From Rhizophlyctis rosea (lineage: Eukaryota; Chytridiomycota; Chytridiomycetes; Rhizophlyctidales; Rhizophlyctidaceae): a DNA stretch of 64,000 nucleotides. The notes under the pieces are model-generated. The model was not told where the DNA came from, ran no database searches, and saw only the letters and a list, made by a program, of their open reading frames with translations. Where the stretch lies: assembly GCA_027596075.1 (NCBI GenBank), contig JADGJC010000172.1, positions 2,918-66,917 on the forward strand, written 5' to 3'. A program made the position numbers and the translations under genes. Shown here one piece after another: positions 47,257 to 57,482 of this stretch; the first letter of the stretch is position 1, and every line of letters starts with the position of its first letter.

Positions 47257-49129
47257 GGAGATGCTTAGAGTTGTGTTTACGTGTCGTTATAAGAATTTGA
47301 TGTCCGTGTTTCATGATTCCTGGCACATGCATTGATGAAAATGGTTTCCGTTGAGACTTCCTTTTTGGTTCCTTTCCTTTGAATCATCGGGATCGAGTAA
47401 AGAACTTCGGGAGCGCTTCGTCTTTTTGATCGTTTCTGGAGTGATATCTGAGCTCCGGCGACACCGACAGGACAACTTTCACCATTCAACCAGATGGCAT
47501 CAAATGATCGGGCCAAATGTGACTTCGCATTCGACCAGCCTGCTTCAAATTGGTCTCCCCTCATTTGGAGTGCAATGAAATATGTTTACGGCTTCATACT
47601 TTTTTTCCTCTTCCGTTCGGCTCACTTCCTCTCACTCAGACCGAGGGCAATTCAACACGGCGGTTGTTCCGTATCTGTGGCTTTAAAAAAAGGCACAAAA
47701 GAAAAGGACTGCCCGCATACACAAAAACAGAGTGATTCAAAGGTGGGAATCCTGGGCTGAACATTGTTTGTCCGTGAGCATGGGGGGATATCCTTCTGCA
47801 GTGCTGATAGGTTTACATTTGGAATTAAAATGGATATCATCAAATCAGAACTGTTGTTCAAATTGCAGCATCAAGTGGAATCCACCTAGAAAACTCACGA
47901 ATGAAGTATCCCGAAGATCGGACTTTCATTCGCATTCGCGGTTTGAGGCGTTGGTTTGCTTTTCGGTGCTATCACAGACATTGATCGACCCACTCTCCAA
48001 ATTGCATGGAGGAGCACAAATTGTCCCTTGCCGTGCCCCAAGTGGCAGGCTAGAGTGGAACATCACGACACCCAGTAGTTCAAATCCGACGCATATCTGA
48101 GGGGACATGATGTGTTCGATTGGTGGTGACAATGAAGTCCAATGTCTCCATGAGGCTGATATGGCATTTTCTTCATCTGTAAACCGTCACCATAAAATTG
48201 AAGGTGGGCATGAGGTGCAAGACCTTGCCGTATTGTTGTCTTGGGCGATTTGCTTATGTGTGAGCCGATAAAAGTGCACAGTTTGGACACAAATATCTCG
48301 ACATGCGACGGGAATGGGTGACATCCGTAACCTTTTGGAACCATAAATCTATGCGGGAGCCAACTTGGAACAGTCATGAAGTCAATAGTGAGCTTTATGA
48401 TTTATGTTATGTTTCTATGTATGCAAGGGGTTTTGGATGTCACCCAATGCCTGTGCGTCATAAATTGAACGCATTTTGAGATGAATCCACTGTGCGCAAT
48501 GGTCCAATTCGATCGAAGGACGTGAGGCACATACTTTTTTTTCCAACCTGCTACGGAACCGAGCAGGCTGTTGAGCGTGCGGTCAGCCATTTGTCGATGG
48601 TCACGGATTCCCCAAAAATTCTTACTTTTTGCAACCATGGATGCCGCTGAAAATGGATATTGGTTATGCGTGTTTTCCCGTGTCCGTCAGATCATTTTCT
48701 TTAAATGTTGTGTAATAAAGACAAGGAGGTTTTCCGTCTGCACTACTTGCACTCTTATAGATAGATCCATAGGCGGAATTATCTCCTTGAGAGAGTGCAT
48801 TGAGGCTGCGTCGTTCCCGTTCGACGAGTTTGTGTAAATCAACTGTTTCGTTCCTATACATTCTCGAGAAGAAGAACCGTGCGGTTCATAATGGCTGTGA
48901 TTCACAATTGCTGATTTCAAGTCTTTCATCGACCAAATCAATACCAAAGATCCCCCAAATTGTGTGATAGCTTTGTTCACTGCTTCTGCCGAAGAACTTC
49001 ATCCGTGCAGCATTGGTCGTGACATTGGAGCAAGCAATTTGACGGGAGAAAACCAAAGAGTATCGCAAGCAACTTCCAATGTGTTGGGAGAAGACGTTTA
49101 CAACTTGGACCTCTAATGGCACACTTTGA
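47257..49129. other. Intergenic stretch, no gene seen
   Basis: Only short unsupported open frames. Ends at the stop codon of the minus-strand reductase. Confidence 0.45.
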
Positions 49130-50476
49130 TCACAACTTAACAACAAGCTTCTCCCCACTAACCCTCCCCGCAGCACTCTCCTCCAACGCCGTCTTCACAC
49201 CCTCCTCCAACCCCCCCTCAACAACCCTAACCCTATTCGGCTTCAACCAGCCCTCCTCCAACCCCGGCAACACCAGCTCCCTAATCAACTCTCCCGCCCT
49301 CCCTCTATTCTCCGCCGTCCCCGCCGGAAACGTGCGGTACGGAATATCCGGATCCGGTTGAGGCGCGAAGACAATAGAAAGAATAAGGGACGAAGGATTC
49401 TTACGTGTGACGAGGGGCGTGAGAGAAAGGGCTGCTTCACCGACGGTGTCGAGAACGTAGGAAAGGGAGTTGTTTGTAATGGTGTTGATTTGCGCAGCTT
49501 GGGTTTCGAGAGGGAGGGTGTAGTCGATTGTGTGGTGGGCGCCGAGGGATTTCAGGTACTAAAGGCGACATGGTTTGATTAGTCAAAGCATACACAGCCG
49601 ACATGATCCCAACCTACCTCTGCATTCTTTTTACTGACGGTGACAATCACCGTCAACCCGGCTCTAGCTGCCAGTTGTGTGACGATCAATCCAACGGAAG
49701 ACGCACCGCCGAGAATAAGGAGAAAAGTTCCACTGTTGCCGGTGGTGGGGAATCCGAAACCGCTTGGGGTGAAAAGGTCCTCAACAGCTGTGTCGGCTGC
49801 AACGCCAAGGGAGGCGGCTTCTTCGAAGGTGATTGATTTGGGTTTCTGGGGGCGAGTTATTTGTCAATAAGGATACACTTGATACGCTGACACATTGGCG
49901 ATGAGCAAGAATGTCGAGAATTCAGGAAGAGACCATTTTTTGCATGACCAAGTTCAAGATGAATGCAGCAAATTACCCAATCGACTCGCTCAAGCTTCGC
50001 TCAAGTTCAGTTGAAACTTATCCAAGTCTCTCAAGCCAGCCATCATCACGTCAATCCAACTCACCTTGAACACTCGCCCAGCCGGCGGTGCAATATACTC
50101 CGCGAACGAACCCACTTCTCCCGGTGCGATCGGATAAGCCAAGCCCCACACCTCATCACCCACTGTAAATTCTTCCTTCGCAGCATCATCCACTTCCACC
50201 ACTGTGCCACTGGCGTCGATACCCGGTACAAAAGGCCATTGCGGAACAAAAAGGCCGTCCCGAGTCATTTTCCAATCTACCGGGCTAGAAGCATTCTAGA
50301 GGGTCAGTTTTCCAAACATTGTGATCGTGGAGATGAAACCGTTATACTGACTTGATAGCCACCGAATGGGTCTTGATGACCACGGAGCCTTTCGCAGGCT
50401 TCAGGATGGGAACATCAATGAGGTTGAGGTTTCCGGACACAGCTCCCGGTTTGGTAGCCTGAAGCGCCTTGGGCAT
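49130..50476 (-). CDS. MDR-superfamily zinc-independent reductase (quinone oxidoreductase / trans-enoyl reductase-like)
   Basis: Four exons on the minus strand, 50476-50348, 50295-50065, 49845-49618, 49558-49130, all joined in phase 0, give 338 residues. The N-terminal catalytic domain has SSPVDWKM and the PFVPGIDASGTVVEV and VGDEVWGLAY motifs of the GroES-like fold. The Rossmann domain follows with GTFLLILGGASSVGLIVTQL (GxSSVG nucleotide-binding loop), VSKKNAEYLKSLGA and DTVGEAALSL. There is no zinc-ligand cysteine set. Such enzymes reduce C=C or quinone bonds with NADPH. In fungi close relatives (ToxD/LovC-like) may serve secondary metabolism, but no cluster genes lie nearby, so a general detoxifying role is equally possible. 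Confidence 0.9.
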
Positions 50477-51191
50477 GTTGTTTTCGTTTGAGTGGTGTGG
50501 ATGAGCTCGATTGAGAGAATCGCAACCTGGCGGGAATAAGGAACGCCATCAGATCAGCCGTGGAGCGCCCATATATGCTCCCTCCAGCAAGAGGTCATCG
50601 CCTTGGTGGGTGCCATTCATCCCATTCGGCGTGGAGCAGGATTTGAAATTGAAAGCGAGATGGCGACATCAGCAGGCGTACAAAGAGGTGCAAGGACACA
50701 CTGCCGTGGCTCCGAAGTTCGGAGGACCCTGAAGTCGGAGGACCCTATGGATGAGGTAATCAGGTAATCTCAGATGTCAAGGTGGCAATGTGACTGACAA
50801 ACCGGTGAAAGGCACGGTGACTGACAATCAGCGGGAGACGTGCTACGCCACTGTCAACGGAACTTGGGCTGCAGCTGGAAGTAATGACTAGATCTCAAAT
50901 CGTGGTACTACTACGCGTTATATTGATGGAGACCTTCTCGCTTGACAGAGGGCTGAAGCAGATATCGTTCGAACGTCGAGACGCTCCCAGCGCTTTAAAA
51001 GGGCTTCTCTTTGAGTGCATAGGTTCCTCCACAGTAACACAACCGCGCTGTGTGGTCAAAACTTCGGTTTGGACACAAACAGAACACAAAAACCAGCAGA
51101 AGGCAACAGCCTTATCGCGCCGACAAGTCCGACAGAATTTCTTCATTCCACATTCCTCAACTTTCGGATTTGTTTTCGAAGAGACGCAAAA
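50477..51191. other. Divergent promoter region
   Basis: Shared 5' space between the minus-strand reductase (start 50476) and the plus-strand SAM-domain gene (start 51192). No repeat or RNA gene seen. Confidence 0.5.
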
Positions 51192-52328
51192 ATGAACGAC
51201 AAGGGAGAAATCTCGAATCTTCCTCCTTATAGTCCACAAACGTCCAACGCCGCACCAAGTTCCACAGTATTCTCGGGGACTCCCATACCAACCTTCACTT
51301 ACTCTCCGGAGGCCGCACCTGCTCAAACCAACCCACGTACACATCTTCCAGTACCTTACCCAGCACCTGTTCCAAATCATTCTGTGGCAGTCTCGACCCA
51401 TCACCCCGTCCCACTGCCCGCAGTTGTTGATGTTTCCCACATAGTTCACACCACACCCGTACCCCTCCCAATCGAAACAGCACCCTTTGACCCCAAACGT
51501 ACGGGTCATCACGCCCGCCATTTCTTTCGAGGCTTCTTCACTGCCTTCTTTCTCGGCCCCTTCGCGCTTCTCATCTTCTGCTGTGACTGCTGCAATAGGC
51601 AGTACACCTTCAAGAACCGCACCCACAAAGCCGAACCTTACTATCACATCTCTGCCTATCTCACCGGCGTCGGAGGATGGTGGATCTTCACTTCGTTGAT
51701 CCCCTTTGGTCTCATGATCAACGACTACCCTTACGGAGCCTATACCAAGGATTCGAGTGGGACTTGGACGTGGAAGGTAGTGCATTCACCTTGTTTGCCT
51801 TACAGTGCTCTCATTCCTTGCGGAGTTATTCTCTTTCTTTCGGGAATTGTCACGTTTGTTGTTGCTAGGGTCTTTTGGAACCGGTATCATATAGAATTCG
51901 CGGATGAGAAGACTGCAATAGCCTGTGACACTCCAATGACGTCTACGATGCATCCTGGTCTGCCCACCGCCCATGATCCGATGACCCCATTCCAACCCTC
52001 ATCCGTCACTCCGACCCAATCTTTGCCTATTGGCACCGACATTCACCCCGAACCGTCCCCTACACCCGCTCCCTTGCTATCCACACAACCTCCACCGTTA
52101 GCTGCTCCAATCACGCCACACACCGCGCAAGTAGAATCCTGGTCCAAAGCCCAAGTCTCCTCCTGGCTCGAATCAAATGACCTTCCCGCCGTCGCTGGAG
52201 TATTCCGCCGTAACTCCATAGACGGGGCAGTGTTGATGCAACTTACGCAGGAAGAGATTGAGCGGATGGGCGTTAATGTTGGGAATGCCAAGAGGGTGAT
52301 GATGAGGCGGGCGGCGTTGGTGGTGTAA
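51192..52328 (+). CDS. Two-to-three-helix membrane protein with C-terminal SAM domain
   Basis: Single exon, 378 residues, ATG in a good context (CAAAAATGAACG). The first 110 residues are Pro/Thr/Val-rich and disordered. Residues 112-245 carry hydrophobic helices: HFFRGFFTAFFLGPFALLIF followed by CCDCCNR, then GVGGWWIFTSLIPFGLMI, then LIPCGVILFLSGIVTFVVA. After a second Pro-rich linker, the last 60 residues form a SAM domain (WSKAQVSSWLESNDLPAVAG, LMQLTQEEIERMGVNVGNAK). SAM domains mediate protein oligomers, so this may assemble complexes at a membrane. The CCDCC cluster after the first helix could be palmitoylated. No exact family known to me. The frame is open upstream of the ATG, so a longer form is possible. 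Confidence 0.85.
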   Translation: MNDKGEISNLPPYSPQTSNAAPSSTVFSGTPIPTFTYSPEAAPAQTNPRTHLPVPYPAPVPNHSVAVSTHHPVPLPAVVDVSHIVHTTPVPLPIETAPFDPKRTGHHARHFFRGFFTAFFLGPFALLIFCCDCCNRQYTFKNRTHKAEPYYHISAYLTGVGGWWIFTSLIPFGLMINDYPYGAYTKDSSGTWTWKVVHSPCLPYSALIPCGVILFLSGIVTFVVARVFWNRYHIEFADEKTAIACDTPMTSTMHPGLPTAHDPMTPFQPSSVTPTQSLPIGTDIHPEPSPTPAPLLSTQPPPLAAPITPHTAQVESWSKAQVSSWLESNDLPAVAGVFRRNSIDGAVLMQLTQEEIERMGVNVGNAKRVMMRRAALVV

Positions 52329-53674
52329 TCGTTGCGGCGGAATACTCTGGTATATACTGTGGAATATTTGAAATGCAAAATAGACTGTCCCGATATTGCA
52401 ACTCCCGCTTCATTGCCGCCTCTTGCCAAAGTTTCCTTCAATGGCGTCTGACATGGAAAAGACATCGCCTTCAGCTAGTTGTCCATATTATCCACAAATA
52501 CGTAACTGTTCCTCAACGGTGACCTCGGCAACGGGATGACGATGCAAAAAGGGGAGCTTTCATTACTAAGCCAACACGTGCAGGTGTCGTGTTTCAACAA
52601 CACAGCAGGAGGACAGCCAGCATGTTCCATAGATTTTGGTCGGTGCGACCATGGAACGAAACCTTCGTTATTAGCATTACGGCGCTCATCATTCAAATCA
52701 TTCGTGTACCTCCTTCCGTCGACTCGCGAATCCCGTTTCATAAGTGCGAGCTCATCTTCCATACCCCGCATCATTCAATCCCAATCGCCAGTCGCTCCCA
52801 TACGGAAACGCAGAGTCAGTGAGTGTGCCAGGGGGAAAAAACTGGGATAGCGCATCTGCCACTACGCTGTCATGAGGAGGCTATATCAATGGCGAAATAA
52901 GTTTCTGATGAGTTTTTGGCCCAGGTGGACGCGTTTGATTTCACCAAGCGCATTTGATTGTCCAGCGCCCCAACATTGATAGCGTAGTAAGGGCTGCGCT
53001 ACCCCAGGTTTTCTCTTGCACATCGCCGTCTCAGGTTCAATCGCGATTGGCCCCTTCATTTCTCGATGTTCGTCTTCCGTCTTTTGCAAACAATATTTTT
53101 TGCTTTGATGTCTGCCCATACGAATGTCGCTGAGCGTGGATACAACTGCCAGCAAGGCACAAATATGGACATTATTATAAGTGCAACCAATTGCGGGCGG
53201 GAATAGTATCTCGTCAAAGATTTTCCATGCCAACATGGGTACCTGGCAGGAAAAAGAGAGAAGGATACGCGCACTGGAAATGAGTGGGATAGAGAGAATG
53301 TAGACCTCCCACACAGAACTCTTGCCAACCATTCAACGTGCTATTGGACCATGCCCCACGCTGACAGCTGAGAAAGGCGTCGAGATTTTGTTCGCAACAA
53401 ATCAAATCTGATCAAGACATGACCCTGTGTCAAAGCAAGCCAACTAGTATGCCCACTGAGCTGATCATGGGTGAGACTCCTTGCACTCCGCCACCTCATA
53501 AATTGAAATCTTGACGAGTTTCCCTTTTCCGCCAAATACATACTCGGAAAGTGTCCAGTATGGAAATGATGTTGGCAAGCGAGACCACATCTCAGAGTCT
53601 TGGTCTTGTAGAGTCTATTGTTATAGTCGTACTCAATCTATCTGCAAACGTTGACGATGTCTTTCCCCACCACC
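52329..53674. other. Convergent intergenic stretch, no gene seen
   Basis: 3' sides of the SAM-domain gene and the cutinase gene. Short open frames on both strands lack support. Confidence 0.5.
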
Positions 53675-54469
53675 CTATTTAAGTCTCGACGCAACAAACT
53701 GCGCCGCATCACTCGCATACTTACTCCCATACCCCAAATGCGCCGCCGTAATCGTAAAGCTATGCGTGACACACACTCCATCCCCCGCATCACAATAATC
53801 CCTAGTCTTGCCCACAAACACCGACGGAATGCTATACCCCGCAATACCAAAGCCACCACTTGTACCACTACCCTTCGCCGTGCCATACGCCGCGGGTGAA
53901 GATGAGTCGAAGTACGGATCACCAAACAAGATGCAAGCAACCACTTTATCGGCCAGCGAAGTGATCTTGTTCATGCCTTGGACTATGACCATGGCGCCTT
54001 GGGAGTAGCCGGCAAGGACGAACTTCTGGTTGGGGCATTTGGTGATTTGGGATTGGATGTGGGATTGCAGGTCGGAAGCACCTATTGCTGGGCTTGAGAA
54101 GAAGTCCGCGGAGGCGGGGTAGACGACATTGTAGATCGATTGAGTGTATGGACTGATGGCGGATTGAATGGCAGAGAAGATGGGTGCCATGCCGAGGGAG
54201 CCGGATTGGGGTTCGCCGGTCCCGCGCGCAGAGATGATCTCGATGGAGGGACAGCTGGATGTACCAGGTTGGACGCCGCTACTGCTGCCGCCGGTTCCGC
54301 TGCCAGTGCCGGATGGAGGGTTTGTTGGGGCCGATCCGGTGCTTCCGGTTGTTGTGCGAGTGGGTACAGATGGCCATGTCCACCAATTGAAGAATTGGGG
54401 GTCAGGGGCGGGAGCGGCCGTGACGAAAGTCGCAGCCAGAAAGGCAAGGAGAATGTTTGGGAGTCGCAT
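53675..54469 (-). CDS. Secreted cutinase-family serine esterase (CE5)
   Basis: Single exon, 264 residues from the ATG at 54469. Signal peptide MRLPNILLAFLAATFVTAAP, then a Thr/Gly/Ser/Pro-rich linker (residues 32-70) and a catalytic domain. The triad is visible: nucleophile in VLAGYSQGAMV, aspartate in the disulfide loop YCDAGDGVC, histidine in ITAAHLGYG. The oxyanion-side motif IEIISARGTGEP is also typical. The cutinase/acetylxylan esterase family hydrolyses cutin, other polyesters or acetylated xylan outside the cell. The N-terminal linker before the catalytic domain is unusual for simple cutinases and resembles linkers of cell-wall-associated enzymes. A TATA-like box lies 86 bp upstream. 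The frame stays open upstream of this ATG, but the signal peptide fixes the start. Confidence 0.93.
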   Translation of the reverse strand: MRLPNILLAFLAATFVTAAPAPDPQFFNWWTWPSVPTRTTTGSTGSAPTNPPSGTGSGTGGSSSGVQPGTSSCPSIEIISARGTGEPQSGSLGMAPIFSAIQSAISPYTQSIYNVVYPASADFFSSPAIGASDLQSHIQSQITKCPNQKFVLAGYSQGAMVIVQGMNKITSLADKVVACILFGDPYFDSSSPAAYGTAKGSGTSGGFGIAGYSIPSVFVGKTRDYCDAGDGVCVTHSFTITAAHLGYGSKYASDAAQFVASRLK

Positions 54470-54554
54470 GATGGCGGCGTCAAGTTGATTCCCTCTCTGG
54501 ACGCTTATGAATATGCTGCAAGCTTTACGGAACCGTTGGAAGGTCACCTCCGGG

Positions 54555-54562
54555 TATTTATA
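54555..54562 (-). promoter_or_regulatory. TATA-like box of the cutinase gene
   Basis: TATAAATA on the minus strand, 86 bp before the start codon, preceded by GGCGCCAA. Confidence 0.55.
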
Positions 54563-54569
54563 TTGGCGC

Positions 54570-56194
54570 CTCCTGTCGTTTCCTCAAGCTCGCGCCGAAA
54601 GTGAGCGTTCTCCAATGCCGAAAGTGAGCTCCTCCACTTCTGCCGCCAAGCCAGCCCGCCAAATCACCAGCAGTGTCTTCGTTGGTGTGCACAATGCTCT
54701 GCATTGCATGCGGCGAGAACGCGGCTGGCGGAGTTGAACGTTAACCATATCGTTGAAGTAGACCCTTCTGCATCCTCTCTCTAATAACTGATTGGTCCAT
54801 CTCCCTCAAACTGTCTCCATCGTACCCGAAATTGAAAGCTGCTCTGCCCATCTCAAAAAATTATCTGAGCACATGGAGTGGGCTGGCTTGCGGCCTGAGC
54901 TCAAGAGAAACGATGCGCATATGGTGGACCTGTAGACCTGTGCGGTCCAGTGATCAATCTGCACGGCCGGTCGATCACTCGCGGTCCACACAGGGACTTT
55001 AGCCGAAAGCATCACCACCTACGCAACATAACACACGCCAACATGCATGGGCAGTATGTACGCAACAACGTGAATAAGGGTCCCTTGAAAAATGGTGTAT
55101 CCCCATGTGCGCAGACGCCTTGAATGGGAAGGAGCGTTCAAAATGCAACACAATCGGTCGGTCATTGGTTCTTTGCCGCGCATCGGAGCCCACAACAGCT
55201 GACGGTATCACGGAAAGCCCTTCCCTTCGCAGAGGGGAACGCGCAGACGGGAGGGCTTTCTCATCAGGGTCCTTTTGTCCCTTGCTGTCGGAAGAAAGTT
55301 TGAGGCACTCAGCGGAGGACCGGCGCTCATCATGCCGAGGCATGAGGGTAACACAAAGCTGAAATGGCAAGCGGTCTGCGGCGTGCCTTTTTCGAGTGTG
55401 CCATTCAGGGTCCATGTGTACTTCCATCGAACCTTCTGATGTGGCGACATGTTGACGAAGAGAGGTGCCACAAGAGTCTTTCTGAGGATTGACGCGTGAA
55501 TGTTACCGAAGTCAGACTTCCAGCACCATAGGTACACAGGTGACAGATGCCTTTTGGGAAGCTGCCGACGTCATAGCATATGGCAAGTCTAGTCTGAAAT
55601 CGGAAAATATATGAGCAAACACTGGTCAAAGTGGCAGTTGTTTTAACGAGACAGTCAAGAGTATTGGAGACCCTCCTCTCGTTGTTTTATGACGTGCACG
55701 CACCCGTGACTTACTCCAACCGTGCATATTTGAAAACCGATATTGATGGCCAAATCTTGAACAGCTTTCAGTGTGTCGCGGTATTGATATACTGTTCCTG
55801 GCGGTGGATTTTGTGATGGGTGCGGTGTTGGTCCCAAAGTCAACGCAGTCGCAAAGTGATGACTTCGATTGATTGTGCAAGGGAACAGGCCCTGTCAGCC
55901 TTAAAGGAGGGACCAGTGCAATCATACCTGCTCCGATTGTAGCCGTTTTCCTCTCAATGTTTGAAAGTTTGCCTTCCACCGCATTAGTAATTCGAATCTC
56001 ACTGACGCCCAGCGAACGATGCGGAATTGATGCGGAATTCAAAGGGCACCCAAAGCAGTGGGGGAAGCATGGTTGTACAATTGGTGACGGGAATTATGGC
56101 ACGGCGGCAGCTAGAGAGGCAACCGAATTACCTTTTTTAAAGGAGACAAGGAGTCATTCAGGAGGAGGCAGTCGAGAAGCAGCTGCGGATTGTC
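54570..56194. other. Intergenic stretch, no gene seen
   Basis: Upstream of the cutinase promoter. Several open frames of 70-140 codons occur on both strands but none has an ATG plus domain or splice support. Confidence 0.45.
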
Positions 56195-56387
56195 ATGGCT
56201 TGTGCTAACTACAGAGGTACTCTCGCCGAGTGCTTTGTGCCACAGCAGTGCGCTCCAACCGGTTTCTGCGGCCACATGCGAAGGTTATGGGGTTTGCATT
56301 CACCATTATTTTCCTGCAGCTGGTCCCTCCCTCAACAATTTCAAGAATTAGCCGGATTCTGCGTACAGGGCTGCACAGCTTACCGCC

Positions 56388-56726
56388 ATGAAGTGTTTCC
56401 AATTCTCGGCTTGCCACGGTCCGGCTAACTTCCAGTTCGAATCCTGCGGGAATACAGCCTTCTGCTCAGCATGCAGTCAACACATTTATAGCGGAGAATG
56501 GTCTCATCACAAGCTCATCCAGCTGGTTCCATCGGTCAATTCACCTAGCGAGGCCGGCACATCGGAAACTACCACCGACCAATTCCTCGAATCTCCCCTA
56601 TCGAACTGCTCGAGGTTCCCTGACGAAATCTTACTCAAAATCGGGAACCTTTGCGCCCTGCGTGGGAGCAGCAACTTACGCCTTTCCTGCAAACACCTCG
56701 CCCGCACCCCTTTTATTCATCCTTAG
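56388..56726 (+). CDS. B-box-like zinc finger and F-box fragment
   Basis: The ATG at 56388 opens 112 codons. Residues 3-45 have the spacing of a B-box type zinc site: C-x5-CH, C-x5-C-x2-C, then H and HH (CFQFSACHGPANFQ, FCSACSQHIYSGEWSHH). Residues 80-105 resemble the first two helices of an F-box (SRFPDEILLKIGNLCALRGS, NLRLSCKHLA). The frame stops just after, where an F-box protein would normally continue, so this is either truncated or followed by an unrecognised intron (TTAG at 56733). An upstream ATG at 56195 (MACANYRGTLAEC) may belong to an extra exon with more cysteines. Ubiquitin-ligase adaptor function is inferred from the F-box only. Confidence 0.42.
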   Translation: MKCFQFSACHGPANFQFESCGNTAFCSACSQHIYSGEWSHHKLIQLVPSVNSPSEAGTSETTTDQFLESPLSNCSRFPDEILLKIGNLCALRGSSNLRLSCKHLARTPFIHP

Positions 56727-57482
56727 TGGTTATGCCCCTTCCGCCTTTTCTTCAGAGCCTAGTACACTGGGGACAACATCGAATTCGCCATCGCGCTCAC
56801 GAACTCGCCGTCTGACAAAGGTTGTGTGCCGTAGCACAGCAAAGTCCCTTTGCAGGAGTAGGAGGAGTAATTACCCAGAACATGGCGACTCCCATCCGGC
56901 ACCAATGGCTGGCAATATGATACCGATGAGGGGGGCAGGTCGGGCTCTGCTCAACTACGAGAGGCGGTAGGGAATTAGCAGGGTAATCGGCACCAACGTG
57001 CTTTCTTCCGGCTTTTTGCAATTTCAAGTGCTGGAGCACTGCCAGGTGTGGCTTAGTCGACGCGTTGTGGGTCGATGGGTTGATTACCGGTAAACAATAG
57101 CTATAAACAAACGAAAAGGGGGCACGTAGGGAATGGCCCTAATACCGGTACCGAAACCCACTAGAGATGGCAAAACTGGATGGTAAAACGTTCTGCATCT
57201 AAGTTATGACCTGGATGTGCTATCTTGAATCAGCTTCCTGAAGGAGTCGAGGAGTTGAAGGCAAGCATGGTTGCAGGAAACAACTCCCGATTGTCTTGTC
57301 ACAAGCTACATCCGTGCGGGAACACAATCGATACACAAATGTGTCAAACAAGGACAAGGAGCGTGCGAAATGGCTTCACTCAACCACCCCCCAGTCCTTT
57401 GCATCCATTTCTCCCTCGCCCATGAGCGTTAGTAGTAATCATGGCAGGGCTTCACACGTCAAAGACCGCCGCTAAAGGCACA
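56727..57482. other. Decayed or noncoding stretch
   Basis: Short pieces such as TGDNIEFAIAL look like the continuation of the F-box gene but are interrupted by stops. No other feature seen. Confidence 0.35.

Noticed and set aside
50895..51785. Long minus-strand open frame opposite the SAM-domain gene
   Set aside because: Reads the complement of a well-supported plus-strand gene and has no recognisable domain.
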